A stretch of 36,291 bases of DNA from Sphingobacterium alimentarium (GCF_004342685.1 NZ_SMBZ01000039.1:1-36291); one strand, 5' to 3'. Shown: positions 9,990 to 18,796, numbered from the stretch's first letter. Notes: generated from the sequence alone by a model not told the origin. Made by a program: numbers and translations.

Positions 9990-11684
9990 ATGTGTGGTAT
10001 TATTGGAGCATTTGATCTAGTACAAGAGGAAGCAACTATTAGGCCTCAAGTGTTAGAGATGTCAAAACGAATTCGTCACCGCGGACCAGATTGGTCTGGA
10101 ATTTTCAGTTCATCAAAAGCTATATTAGCTCATGAGCGCTTGGCTATTGTCGATCCGCAATCGGGAAGTCAACCTTTATACAGTCCAGATGGAAAAGTCG
10201 TATTGGCTGTCAATGGAGAAATCTATAATCATCAGGAGCTGCGTAATTCACTACCACAGTATAATTTCGCAACAAAATCGGATTCAGAAGTCGTATTAGC
10301 GTTGTACCTGGAGAAAGGACCAAGTTTTGTTGAAGACCTGAATGGAATTTTTGGTTTTGCTTTGTACGATTCCCGTGACGATTCATTTTTCGTCGCACGT
10401 GATCATATGGGTATTATTCCATTATATTATGGACAGGATGACAAAGGTCAATTTTTTGTAGCTTCAGAACTCAAATCCTTAGAAGGATTTTGTACGGTTA
10501 TAGAACAATTTCCTCCGGGACACTATCTCCACAGTAAGCAAAGTCTGGTTCCGCAGCAGTGGTACAAGCGCGATTGGGAGTCATATGATACTGTGAAAGA
10601 TAATGAAACCAGTATTGATGAGTTGCGTGCGGCATTAGAAGCTGCCGTTCACCGTCAATTGATGTCTGATGTGCCTTATGGCGTACTGCTATCTGGAGGA
10701 TTAGATTCCTCTGTTATCGCTGCTATTACGAAAAAATTTGCTTCTAAGCGCATTGAATCTGGTGATCAGGAAGAAGCTTGGTATCCGCAATTGCACTCCT
10801 TTGCAGTAGGATTGAAAGGAGCACCAGATCTGATAGCTGCTCAAAAGGCTGCAGATCATATCGGCACTATCCACCACGAAGTCAACTTTACTATTCAAGA
10901 GGGATTAGATGCTATTCGCGATGTTATTTATCATTTGGAAACTTATGATGTGACGACAATCCGGGCGTCGACACCGATGTATCTGCTTGCGCGCGTGATC
11001 AAATCGATGGGTATCAAAATGGTCTTATCGGGAGAAGGATCGGATGAATTGTTTGGAGGATATTTATATTTCCACAAAGCACCTAATCCGCAAGAGTTTC
11101 ACGAGGAAACTGTTCGTAAGTTGAAGAAATTATATTTGTACGACTGTCTGAGAGCCAACAAATCATTAGCTGCGTGGGGCGTAGAAGGGCGTGTGCCATT
11201 CTTAGATAAAGAATTTATGGATGTCGCGATGCGCTTGAATCCAGCAGACAAAATGATTGGCAATGGAAGAATGGAGAAATGGGTCGTGCGTAAAGCGTTC
11301 GAGGATTACTTGCCAGAAAGCATTGCTTGGCGTCAGAAGGAACAATTTTCGGATGGTGTAGGTTACAGTTGGATTGATACGTTAAAGGCACAAGCTGAGG
11401 CACGCGTGTCAGATGCGCAGTTTGCCGATGCTGCAGCACGTTTCCCAATCAACACACCAAAAAATAAAGAAGAATACTACTACCGTACTATTTTTGAATC
11501 TCACTTTCCATCAGAAGCTGCAGCGCGCACCGTACCTTCGGTAAAATCGGTAGCATGTAGTACGCCAGAGGCTTTATTGTGGGATGCTTCATTCCAAAAT
11601 TTGAATGATCCATCCGGCAGAGCAGTGGCTAGTGTGCATAATGAGAGTTATGACAAAGCAAAAGTTGAAGTAGAATTGGATTAA
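9990..11684 (+). CDS. asnB: Asparagine synthetase B (glutamine-hydrolysing)
   Basis: It makes asparagine from aspartate, ATP and glutamine-derived ammonia. The 564 residues start MCGIIGAFD, so Cys2 becomes the N-terminal nucleophile of the class II glutaminase domain after Met removal. RHRGPDWSG, HERLAIVDP and VNGEIYNH are conserved glutaminase motifs. The synthetase domain contains the PP-loop ATP-binding motif SGGLDSS at residues 235-241, then LSGEGSDELFGGYLYF and GVEGRVPFLD. The length is close to that of E. coli AsnB (554). It stands alone between the preceding terminator and the tRNA gene. No terminator is evident in the 50 bases after its stop. Confidence 0.97.
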   Translation: MCGIIGAFDLVQEEATIRPQVLEMSKRIRHRGPDWSGIFSSSKAILAHERLAIVDPQSGSQPLYSPDGKVVLAVNGEIYNHQELRNSLPQYNFATKSDSEVVLALYLEKGPSFVEDLNGIFGFALYDSRDDSFFVARDHMGIIPLYYGQDDKGQFFVASELKSLEGFCTVIEQFPPGHYLHSKQSLVPQQWYKRDWESYDTVKDNETSIDELRAALEAAVHRQLMSDVPYGVLLSGGLDSSVIAAITKKFASKRIESGDQEEAWYPQLHSFAVGLKGAPDLIAAQKAADHIGTIHHEVNFTIQEGLDAIRDVIYHLETYDVTTIRASTPMYLLARVIKSMGIKMVLSGEGSDELFGGYLYFHKAPNPQEFHEETVRKLKKLYLYDCLRANKSLAAWGVEGRVPFLDKEFMDVAMRLNPADKMIGNGRMEKWVVRKAFEDYLPESIAWRQKEQFSDGVGYSWIDTLKAQAEARVSDAQFADAAARFPINTPKNKEEYYYRTIFESHFPSEAAARTVPSVKSVACSTPEALLWDASFQNLNDPSGRAVASVHNESYDKAKVEVELD

Positions 11685-11737
11685 TATTTCCCGTTATTAG
11701 TAGGAGAGAATGCATGCTAAAGAATTTTAAAAATACA

Positions 11738-11769
11738 TTTGTATACAATACACAGAAGTATTATCTTTG
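11738..11769 (+). promoter_or_regulatory. Promoter of tRNA-Asn
   Basis: TTTG (11738-11741) and TATCTTTG (11762-11769) are separated by exactly 20 bases, a textbook Bacteroidota sigma-A promoter. It lies about 30 bases before the mature tRNA 5' end. Confidence 0.8.
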
Positions 11770-11799
11770 TGGCGTTAGCAGGGCAGCCTACTAATAAAT

Positions 11800-11873
11800 T
11801 CCTGAATAGCTCAGCAGGTTAGAGCATCTGACTGTTAATCAGAGGGTCGCTGGTTCGAGCCCAGCTTCAGGAG
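11800..11873 (+). tRNA. tRNA-Asn (anticodon GTT)
   Basis: The 74 bases fold into a full cloverleaf. The acceptor arms TCCTGAA and TTCAGGA pair perfectly and are followed by discriminator G. The D-arm has GCTC/GAGC, the anticodon stem TCTGA/TCAGA carries loop CTGTTAA with anticodon GTT at 11834-11836, and the T-arm contains GGTTCGAGC. CCA is not encoded. It has its own promoter and a terminator 8 bases downstream. Confidence 0.97.
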
Positions 11874-11880
11874 CGCTATC

Positions 11881-11906
11881 AAACCGGCTTAATTGCCGGT
11901 TTTTTT
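11881..11906 (+). terminator. Terminator after tRNA-Asn
   Basis: The arms AAACCGGC and GCCGGTTT form a perfect stem with a 6-base loop and continue into a T-run. The T-run ends about 27 bases before the next start codon. Confidence 0.88.
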
Positions 11907-11932
11907 GTTTTACACTATTCATCTAAAATAAA

Positions 11933-12847
11933 ATGAGTTTAGTTATAGTTGGTACGGTAGCCTTTGATGCTATCGAAACACCGTTCGGAAAGACTGATAA
12001 AATTGTAGGTGGTGCTGCAACTTTTGCTGGTTTATCCGCTTCCTATCTTTATGACAATGTGAAGCTAGTTAGTGTAATTGGTGAAGATTTTGGCGATAAT
12101 ATTGATATTATCAAGGCGAAAGGTATTCATGTCGAAGGTATTGAAGTAGTAAAAGGCGGCAAATCTTTCTTTTGGTCTGGTAAATACCACAATGACATGA
12201 ACAGCCGTGATACTTTAGTTACTGAATTGAATGTATTGGCGGATTTTGATCCTAAAATTCCGGCATCTTATCAAGACTGTGAGTACTTATTATTAGGCAA
12301 CTTAACACCACAGGTGCAATTGCATACGTTGGAGCGATTGAAGGAACAGCCTAAACTTGTGGTATTGGATACCATGAATTTTTGGATGGATGTAGCGTTA
12401 GAAGATTTGAAAAAAGTGCTACAAAAAGTAGATGTATTGACCATCAATGATGAGGAGGCTCGTCAACTGTCTGGGGAATACTCGCTTGTCAAAGCTTCAG
12501 AAAAAATACTTCAGATGGGACCGAAATATTTGATCATCAAGAAAGGTGAGCATGGCGCATTACTTTTTGGTGAAGGACAAATATTCTCAGCTCCAGCTTT
12601 ACCGCTAGCCGAGGTATTTGATCCTACGGGAGCAGGGGATACATTTGCGGGTGGTTTTATGGGCTATTTAGCCAAAGTAAAATCGATCAACTTTACCAAT
12701 ATGAAGAATGCAATTATCTACGGTTCGGCGATGGCCTCGTTCTGTGTAGAGAAGTTTGGTACTGAGCGTTTGAAAGACTTAACGCAGGAAGAAATTTCGG
12801 CGCGCATTCAACAATTTGTGTCTTTATCTAAATTTGATATTGCGTAA
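11933..12847 (+). CDS. PfkB (ribokinase)-family carbohydrate or nucleoside kinase
   Basis: The 304-residue protein has both PfkB signatures: an N-terminal GGAATFAGLSASYL region and a C-terminal ATP/catalytic motif DPTGAGDTFAGGF (residues 230-242), in which Asp236 is the expected catalytic base. Members phosphorylate sugars, nucleosides or sugar derivatives, and the substrate cannot be read from these motifs. The start MSLVIVGTVAFDAIETPFG is typical of a Bacteroidota subgroup often annotated only as sugar kinase. Only about 27 bases separate the tRNA terminator T-run from the ATG, and no convincing -33/-7 pair fits there, so expression may depend on readthrough from the tRNA promoter. It converges with the cytochrome b5-like gene. 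Confidence 0.9.
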   Translation: MSLVIVGTVAFDAIETPFGKTDKIVGGAATFAGLSASYLYDNVKLVSVIGEDFGDNIDIIKAKGIHVEGIEVVKGGKSFFWSGKYHNDMNSRDTLVTELNVLADFDPKIPASYQDCEYLLLGNLTPQVQLHTLERLKEQPKLVVLDTMNFWMDVALEDLKKVLQKVDVLTINDEEARQLSGEYSLVKASEKILQMGPKYLIIKKGEHGALLFGEGQIFSAPALPLAEVFDPTGAGDTFAGGFMGYLAKVKSINFTNMKNAIIYGSAMASFCVEKFGTERLKDLTQEEISARIQQFVSLSKFDIA

Positions 12848-12862
12848 GTAAAATATATAATC

Positions 12863-12908
12863 AAAAAAAATAGGGAAACTCAATTATGCGAGTTTCCCTA
12901 TTTTTTTG
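12863..12908. terminator. Bidirectional terminator shared by convergent genes
   Basis: An 11-base-pair perfect stem (TAGGGAAACTC at 12871-12881 with GAGTTTCCCTA at 12890-12900) is flanked by an A-run on the left and a T-run on the right, so it can stop transcription from either side. Its right arm lies inside the last codons of the minus-strand gene (stop at 12884-12886). Confidence 0.88.
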
Positions 12909-13126
12909 AATCGATCAAATACGTTTTCCGAATGCGGGGCATCCTGCAGCTCCTCCGTCAAATCTTGTCCTGCCCAATGCTCATAATGCATGCCTTTTTT
13001 CCACAATCTACTCGATGTCACATCGTAAATAAGACCTTGATAGGCCACCCAAATTTCGGGTTTATCTTGTCCATTTCTCAAAGCTAGTTGGGATTTGGTA
13101 TAAATAGCTAAGTTATCTTCACTCAT
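12884..13126 (-). CDS. Small cytochrome b5-like heme-binding domain protein
   Basis: The 80-residue protein is a single cytochrome b5-like heme/steroid-binding domain. The N-terminal strand and helix are YTKSQLALRNG and the core strands are IWVAYQGLIYDVTSSRLW. The segment HYEHWAGQDLTEELQDAPHS contains the two His positions used as axial heme ligands in the family (the H before the W-A-G-Q-D-L-T run and the H of APH). There is no signal peptide or membrane helix, so it is probably a soluble cytoplasmic electron carrier or ligand-binding protein of unknown partner. It lies 21 bases after the sigma factor gene on the same strand. A TACTTTTG (13131-13138) just before its ATG could be its own -7 box, which would make the mRNA nearly leaderless. 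Confidence 0.85.
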   Translation of the reverse strand: MSEDNLAIYTKSQLALRNGQDKPEIWVAYQGLIYDVTSSRLWKKGMHYEHWAGQDLTEELQDAPHSENVFDRFKKIGKLA

Positions 13127-13147
13127 GCTACAAAAGTACCAAACTAA

Positions 13148-13654
13148 TTAGTATTTGTAAGTTGAGAGTGTTTTTTTCATGGTTTTGCGTGCCACATGAA
13201 TTCGGGTTTTTACAGTACCAATCGGTATGTTCAAATGTTCCGAGATCTCATGATACTTATAGCCTTCAAAATACATAGTAAAGGGTGTATAATAATCTTC
13301 AGCCAAAGCGGACAGTGCTGAGTTAATATCTTCGAGGACAAACTTATTCTCCCCTTGATTTTTAGTGGCAGAATGAACAAGATTAACCGTGGATATCTCT
13401 TCTTCTTTGGTGATGAAACTATTGGACTTCGTTATTCGGCGGTAATTGTTGATAAATGTATTTTTCATTATCGTGTACAACCAACCTTTTAAATTAGTTC
13501 CTTCTCTGAAGTTTTTGAAATATGTGACAGCCTTTAGCAGTGTGTCTTGAACCAAATCATTGGCATCATCGTGATCTTTTGTGAAATTGCGTGCGTACGA
13601 TCTTAAAGAGTCTGCATGTTCGATCACTAATGTGTTAAATTCTAATCTGTTCAT
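13148..13654 (-). CDS. ECF-type RNA polymerase sigma factor
   Basis: The protein has region 2 (LRSYARNFTKDHDDANDLVQDTLLKAV, then WLYTIMKNTFINNYRR, the -10 recognition helix) and region 4 (ALAEDYYTPFTMYFEGYKYHEISEHLNIPIGTVKTRIHVAR, a helix-turn-helix for the -35 element), the minimal layout of extracytoplasmic function sigma factors. I chose the ATG at 13654 (168 residues, MNRLEFNTLVIEHAD) because family conservation begins there. An upstream in-frame ATG at 13696 would add 14 Asn/Ile/Thr-rich residues that look like leader. No anti-sigma factor is adjacent, so the controlling signal is unknown. The cytochrome b5-like gene follows by 21 bases. Confidence 0.92.
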   Translation of the reverse strand: MNRLEFNTLVIEHADSLRSYARNFTKDHDDANDLVQDTLLKAVTYFKNFREGTNLKGWLYTIMKNTFINNYRRITKSNSFITKEEEISTVNLVHSATKNQGENKFVLEDINSALSALAEDYYTPFTMYFEGYKYHEISEHLNIPIGTVKTRIHVARKTMKKTLSTYKY

Positions 13655-13869
13655 AGCTTTAAGGTTTGTAAAGTTTATGTAGTTAATAGTTTTCATTTTT
13701 TAACTACTTCATATTAAACTAAACAAACACTGTGCTAGAAATTTATTAGGATTTATTAAATTTTTGTTAAAACATAAAAAAAGTCTTTCAAAATTGGCGT
13801 TATATAGCGTTAAACCGCATTTAGATTTTTTTGACTTTTTGTGTTTTTTAAGAATTGTGGAAAACTTTT

Positions 13870-14880
13870 CTAAAGAATATTTACTTCTCGCTCGAGTTTT
13901 ATTTGAAATTTATCAAAAACAGAGTCGATAATTTGTTCTGAAACAAGAAAAATTTCATTTCCTGTCGCCTCACCTTTGTTGGTTAGCACGAGTGCTTGAT
14001 TCTTCCAAACGGCTACTTCACCGATTTCTTTTCCTTTCCATCCACACTGCTCAATGAGCCAGCCGGCAGCAACTTTTGTAAAGAAAGCATCTATGGGATA
14101 GGAGACAATATGTGGAAACTGCAGCTTTAGTTTCTCCAGCTGATCGTTAGGTATTATTGGGTTTTTGAAAAAACTTCCAGCATTCCCGACTGTACTGGGA
14201 TCAGGTAATTTTTCTACGCGGATGTGCGATACTACCGTAGCAATATCTTTGATCGTTGGCTCCTTAATATTCCGTAAAGCGAGCTCTGATTCAATTGCTC
14301 CATAGGAAGTATTCAGCGATGCATGTAGATGAAGCTTGTACGTCACGGTAATCACAATATATCGTCCTTTATATTTGGATTTGAATATACTGTCACGGTA
14401 CGAAAATCCGCACTCTTGATTTTTGAAAGTCTTGAACTGACCTGTGTAGGTGTCAAAAGCACGGCAAGTGTACAATACATTCATAAGCTCCGTACCATAG
14501 GCGCCAATATTCTGAATAGGAGAGGCACCGACGGTTCCAGGGATTAAGGCTAAATTTTCTAAACCCGGAAAATCACGTTCTACACAATACCATACTAAGT
14601 CATTCCATACTTCTCCAGCTGCTGCGGTAATGAATATATTAGATCCTTCTATAAAGTGCTGTATACCTTTGTTGGATATTTTGACTATAGTGCCGTCAAA
14701 ATCTTGGGTAAATAGTATATTACTGCCACCACCGATAACAAAAAATTTCTTCTGGAAAATTCCCGCATTGTATAAGTCTATGAGTTGTTTCTCGTCCTGA
14801 ATATCAATAAATTCTTTTGCTATTGCTTGTACTCCAAACGTATTGTAATTCTTTAACCTAATGTCTTGCTGAATCTTCAC
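13870..14880 (-). CDS. murB: UDP-N-acetylenolpyruvoylglucosamine reductase (MurB)
   Basis: MurB reduces UDP-GlcNAc-enolpyruvate to UDP-MurNAc with NADPH and FAD, the second committed step of peptidoglycan synthesis. The 336 residues match the E. coli-like type I enzyme. Motifs in order are LKNYNTFGV at the start, the FAD-binding VIGGGSNILF, the LIPGTVGASPIQNIGAYG segment, YRDSIFKSK, and GNAGSFFKNP with Ser236, the expected proton donor. The start codon is GTG at 14880: no in-frame ATG lies upstream, and the N-terminus aligns with the family from this codon. It is divergent from the TetR-type gene, with 120 bases between the two starts. Confidence 0.96.
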   Translation of the reverse strand: MKIQQDIRLKNYNTFGVQAIAKEFIDIQDEKQLIDLYNAGIFQKKFFVIGGGSNILFTQDFDGTIVKISNKGIQHFIEGSNIFITAAAGEVWNDLVWYCVERDFPGLENLALIPGTVGASPIQNIGAYGTELMNVLYTCRAFDTYTGQFKTFKNQECGFSYRDSIFKSKYKGRYIVITVTYKLHLHASLNTSYGAIESELALRNIKEPTIKDIATVVSHIRVEKLPDPSTVGNAGSFFKNPIIPNDQLEKLKLQFPHIVSYPIDAFFTKVAAGWLIEQCGWKGKEIGEVAVWKNQALVLTNKGEATGNEIFLVSEQIIDSVFDKFQIKLEREVNIL

Positions 14881-15000
14881 TTTTATGTAGAATTAATTTT
14901 TGTCTTAAAAAATAAAATAAAATGGTATATTTAATGACTTCCGTAGTTGTAAAGATAAGCACAAAGAGGGTAAAATCACCTATTAATTTTTTATTTGATT

Positions 15001-15609
15001 ATGGCAAATAACGCAGATGAAAAGAGACTCAAAATTTTAGAAACAGCGAAACGCCGCTTTGCACATTATGGCATGGCTAAGACCACCATGGCCGAAATTG
15101 CAAAGGATTTATCTTTTTCCAAAGCGCTATTATACTATTATTTTCCAGACAAAAACAGTTTGTATGCTGCGGTGCTAGAGCACGTCATTGGCGAATGCCA
15201 AATGAATGTGATTCAATCTATCGAGAAAGCGGGGAGTGTGATTGAAGGCATTAACAAGGTGCTTGAGATAGGGATGGAGTTCAAAAAAAGATACTTTTAC
15301 CTCTTGGAATATACTATTCTGATGCGCAAAGAATTGCCGGAAGAATTGGAAAATCTAATCATCGAATCTTTTGAGAGCCAGCGTAAAGCTGTCGAAATGG
15401 TCTTCTCGCGCGGTGTGGAAACGGAGGAAATACGCACAAATAACGTCGAAGAGACGGCACGGATTTTTATCTTCGGCACATTAGGTATGCGGATGTCAGT
15501 ACTCAAAGATTTCAAAAATGATTTTATCCCGGACAAGTCCGAATTTGATGAAATTCTGTCTATGCAAAAGAAACTCGCCGAAATATTTGTTGCCGGTCTT
15601 AAGGTCTAA
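15001..15609 (+). CDS. TetR-family transcriptional regulator
   Basis: The 202-residue protein has an N-terminal TetR helix-turn-helix (about residues 8-55: RLKILETAKRRFAHYGMAKTT, then MAEIAKDLSFSKALLYYYFPDK) and an all-helical C-terminal ligand-binding and dimerisation part. I chose ATG 15001 rather than an in-frame TTG at 14995. Its stop overlaps the end of the convergent YpdA-like gene by 11 bases, and no terminator separates them. By position it may control itself, murB or the FUSC-ypdA pair. TetR regulators next to efflux-type proteins often respond to small hydrophobic or aromatic ligands, but no ligand can be assigned here. Confidence 0.9.
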   Translation: MANNADEKRLKILETAKRRFAHYGMAKTTMAEIAKDLSFSKALLYYYFPDKNSLYAAVLEHVIGECQMNVIQSIEKAGSVIEGINKVLEIGMEFKKRYFYLLEYTILMRKELPEELENLIIESFESQRKAVEMVFSRGVETEEIRTNNVEETARIFIFGTLGMRMSVLKDFKNDFIPDKSEFDEILSMQKKLAEIFVAGLKV

Positions 15610-16576
15610 GTTTGGCAAGAATATCTGCCATGATCATCTTAGCATGAATTCTAGAATTTTCTATAAACCAAAGATGGGTGTTCAAACCACCACATACGAC
15701 ACCTGCAAGATATAGCCCTTCTACATTAGTCTCCATCGTATCTGGATTATGCTCCGGAATCATAGGAAACTCCTCTTGGATCGCAATATTGAAACGTTGG
15801 AGCAATTCAAAATTGGGGCGATAGCCTGTCAGCGCCAATACAAAATCATTCGGAATAGTAAGTAACCCGTCTTTTGTCTGAATATCGACTTCATCGGCTC
15901 TAATTTCTTTCAAGCAGCTCTCGTAATGCACATCTATAGTTCCCTCTGCAATTCTATTGAGAATATCTGGACGTACCCAATATTTGACACGCGGACTGAT
16001 GTCTGTACCGCGGATGACTAAAGTCACTTTCGCGCCTTTGCGATATGTTTCCAATGCAGCATCGATGGAAGAATTGCTAGCACCGACCACGACCACATGC
16101 TGCCCCGCATAATAATGAGGATCATCGTAATAATGCCTTACCTTGGGCAACTCTTCACCAGGGATATTCAAATACATAGGAATATCGTAAAACCCGGTGG
16201 CAACAATCACATGCCTTGCCCGATAGTCACCTTTGCTGGTATGAATATCAAAGATATCTTCATTTTTATCACAGGATAATACCTCTTCGAATAGGCGTGT
16301 ATTCAATCTATACTTGTCATGTACCCGTCTGTAATATTCCAAGGCCTCAGCACGCTTAGGCTTGGGGTTGGTGGTCACAAAGGGAATTTCTTCGATCTCC
16401 AATCGTTCGGACGAAGAGAAGAAAGTCATATTGATAGGATAATTGTATAAGGAATTGACAAGACACCCTTTCTCTAATATCAAATGTGACAGATTATTGT
16501 TTTTGGCAGCAATACCACAAGCGATTCCAATCGGTCCGGCACCTATTATTATAACGTCGTATATAGTATTATCCAT
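15599..16576 (-). CDS. ypdA: YpdA-family FAD/NAD(P)-dependent reductase (putative bacillithiol disulfide reductase)
   Basis: The 325-residue flavoprotein has two dinucleotide folds: FAD-binding VIIIGAGPIGIACGIAA at residues 8-24 and NAD(P)-binding VVVVGASNSSIDAALE in the middle. It has the YpdA-type start with EKGCLVNSLYNYPINMTFFSS and lacks the CxxC redox pair of thioredoxin reductase, as expected for YpdA. Near the C-terminus, NVEGLYLAGVVCGGLNTHLWFIENSR is the family's FAD-contacting region. In Firmicutes YpdA reduces bacillithiol disulfide. Bacteroidota carry similar genes, so a low-molecular-weight thiol role is inferred, not shown. It starts 6 bases after the FUSC gene and is probably co-transcribed with it. 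Confidence 0.88.
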   Translation of the reverse strand: MDNTIYDVIIIGAGPIGIACGIAAKNNNLSHLILEKGCLVNSLYNYPINMTFFSSSERLEIEEIPFVTTNPKPKRAEALEYYRRVHDKYRLNTRLFEEVLSCDKNEDIFDIHTSKGDYRARHVIVATGFYDIPMYLNIPGEELPKVRHYYDDPHYYAGQHVVVVGASNSSIDAALETYRKGAKVTLVIRGTDISPRVKYWVRPDILNRIAEGTIDVHYESCLKEIRADEVDIQTKDGLLTIPNDFVLALTGYRPNFELLQRFNIAIQEEFPMIPEHNPDTMETNVEGLYLAGVVCGGLNTHLWFIENSRIHAKMIMADILAKLRP

Positions 16577-16582
16577 TTTGTG

Positions 16583-18727
16583 TTAAATTTCTTTGGAAGC
16601 AAGAGATGAAACAATTTTTTGCAAATCTCCTGATATTTTGGACAAAAACTGTAATTGTTCGGTAATTAATATAGCATCATCGTTGATAAGTTCTACGTTA
16701 TTGCTTATTGATGTTTTGACAAATTCCACATCTGAGCAGATATTTGTCGATATTTCTTGGATAGCGCTTTCTAAATGCCCAAGGGATTTTACCAGCAATT
16801 TGAGGTGTTCACTGTTAGAAAACTCATTCTCCGGATTGTAGATTTGAGTCAACAAAGAAGCCGTATAAGATGAAAGAATATGGTTGAGTATAACAAATCT
16901 GTTGACCTCTTTCGTATGTTTTTGACGCCATTTGGGTTCGGTGAGCAAGCGCTGAAAAGTGGAGCCCATATTCGCGGAGGCGATGTACACTTCTTTGCGT
17001 GCTAATTTGTAATCAATAATAGAAATTTTACTGCCCGATAAAAGAGTGACAGCTTGCGCTAGATATTTATAATTCGCCACGAGCAAGCTACGCATATTGG
17101 TCCGTATCTGGAAACTTTCCCAATTGGGAAATATCACATAGCTGGACAGGAATGCAATAGACCCACCAATAAAGGTGTCAATAATTCGCTCTTTGGCCAT
17201 TTCTAATGTATTGACGCCCGAAAAACTGAGCATAATCAATACGTAGGGTGTCATAAATATAACAGCCATAATATAATTGACACGGAAGAGGCTATAAGCA
17301 ATGAGGAAAAAGATAATCATAACTAAAAAGCGTACCATCACATCCGGTACGGTAAGGAGTATAATTCCTCCGATTATACCACCAATAATTGTCCCGATAA
17401 GTCGTTGAAGATTTCTTTCTTTGGTCAGACCAAAGCCCGGTTTCAAAATCACCAAAATAGTTAACAATATCCAGTAGGTAGTGAATGACGAGTATTTGAA
17501 TATATTAAAAAGAAAATAAGTACCTGATAAGACTATTGACATCCGTAGGGCATGCCGGAATATAGAGGAATCCAGACTTAGATTATCTTTCAAATTCTGC
17601 CAATTGAGAATATCTGTTTTAATAAACTTTGTTGACTGCTGAATTTCTTCTTTATTTACGTCATCAGCTTTGAACTGTACGTATTGATAAATATTATTGA
17701 TATGCTTGGTAATCGTACGAATATTGATGACAATCTTCTTCAAAGGAATGGAGTTTACCTCACTCGAACGGTCATAATCATCAATCAGGAGTCTTAATTT
17801 ATCAATTTCTTTGTCAAATTGATAAAGCGGATACGGGCGTTTATTCGCATTTATCTTGTAAGCGATACTGTCTAGTTCATGTGCGATTTTGTCGATAAGG
17901 ATTTTTATTTCTTCCAGAATGCCCGATTGATCATATTTTCTGCGAATCTCCGTATAATCATAATGTGTAGTCATACTTTGTTCGAAAAGATCCACCAGTT
18001 CATTGAAGATAAGTGTTAAGAATCGGCCTTCACGGGTAGTATCTTTAATGGATCGCTTACTCTGAAATAGTATATCACGAACATTTTCCTGATGCTCATT
18101 GACACTGACCTGTTTCTCGATCAATCGAAGATAGTTTTCTTCAGCATCATTATTCAAGTCATAAAATTTCGCCTTCAAGCGTAAATAGTCCGCCACTAGC
18201 ACGATGTTTTCGCCTAATTCCTGTTGCGCCAGCCGATAGGGGCGTACCTGCATGAGCGAAAAACTAATCAGCATATACCACACCGCTCCAATCACAAATA
18301 AACCCAAGTACATCATCTCCTCGTGAAAAGGGAACTGTGCGTCAATATTAATCAGCATAATCAGTATCCCCATCATGCCTACTGTTGCGGCCCGAGCATT
18401 AAATACGGAGAACATCGAAAACAAAAAGGAGAGGCCAGCGATGACGACTGTCATAATGTATAAGTAGTCGTTGGCTAATGCTGTAACTAGTATCGAAATG
18501 ATGGAGATTATAGTACAGTATATGATACCCAATCGTCTGTGTCTAGGAGCTCCAGGCGTGTCGGACAAGCCCACGATCAATGCGCCTAGGGATATGAATG
18601 TACCCATCAAAAACTCTCCAAGAAAAGCGCATACGATCACCGGAATAATTGATCCTAAAGTAATACGTATTCCTTCAGCGAAATATTGACTATAAAAAAA
18701 GCTACTTATTTCTTGTGTTTTCTTCAT
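16583..18727 (-). CDS. FUSC-family inner membrane protein (YccS/YhfK-like)
   Basis: The 714 residues have two clusters of about six membrane helices each. The first (residues about 15-160) includes IVPVIVCAFLGEFLMGTF-like segments and GLSDTPGAPRHRR. The second (about 395-530) includes TYWILLTILVILKPGFGLTKERNLQRLIGTIIGG, a strongly conserved FUSC motif. Each cluster is followed by a long soluble helical region. This is the duplicated layout of YccS/YhfK and of aromatic acid exporter-like (AaeB/fusaric acid resistance) proteins. Export of small aromatic or toxic compounds is a family-level inference, and the substrate is unknown. It is the first gene of a FUSC-ypdA pair. Confidence 0.9.
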   Translation of the reverse strand: MKKTQEISSFFYSQYFAEGIRITLGSIIPVIVCAFLGEFLMGTFISLGALIVGLSDTPGAPRHRRLGIIYCTIISIISILVTALANDYLYIMTVVIAGLSFLFSMFSVFNARAATVGMMGILIMLINIDAQFPFHEEMMYLGLFVIGAVWYMLISFSLMQVRPYRLAQQELGENIVLVADYLRLKAKFYDLNNDAEENYLRLIEKQVSVNEHQENVRDILFQSKRSIKDTTREGRFLTLIFNELVDLFEQSMTTHYDYTEIRRKYDQSGILEEIKILIDKIAHELDSIAYKINANKRPYPLYQFDKEIDKLRLLIDDYDRSSEVNSIPLKKIVINIRTITKHINNIYQYVQFKADDVNKEEIQQSTKFIKTDILNWQNLKDNLSLDSSIFRHALRMSIVLSGTYFLFNIFKYSSFTTYWILLTILVILKPGFGLTKERNLQRLIGTIIGGIIGGIILLTVPDVMVRFLVMIIFFLIAYSLFRVNYIMAVIFMTPYVLIMLSFSGVNTLEMAKERIIDTFIGGSIAFLSSYVIFPNWESFQIRTNMRSLLVANYKYLAQAVTLLSGSKISIIDYKLARKEVYIASANMGSTFQRLLTEPKWRQKHTKEVNRFVILNHILSSYTASLLTQIYNPENEFSNSEHLKLLVKSLGHLESAIQEISTNICSDVEFVKTSISNNVELINDDAILITEQLQFLSKISGDLQKIVSSLASKEI

Positions 18728-18796
18728 TGGGTAGCACGGGTTTCTATTTTGTGAACAATTTAGAATTTTCTTTTTAGAGCAAGAAATATATTAAAG

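Noticed and set aside
13655..13696. Upstream in-frame ATG extension of the ECF sigma factor
   Set aside because: It adds 14 Asn/Ile/Thr-rich residues outside the conserved region 2 start. It is kept only as an alternative start.
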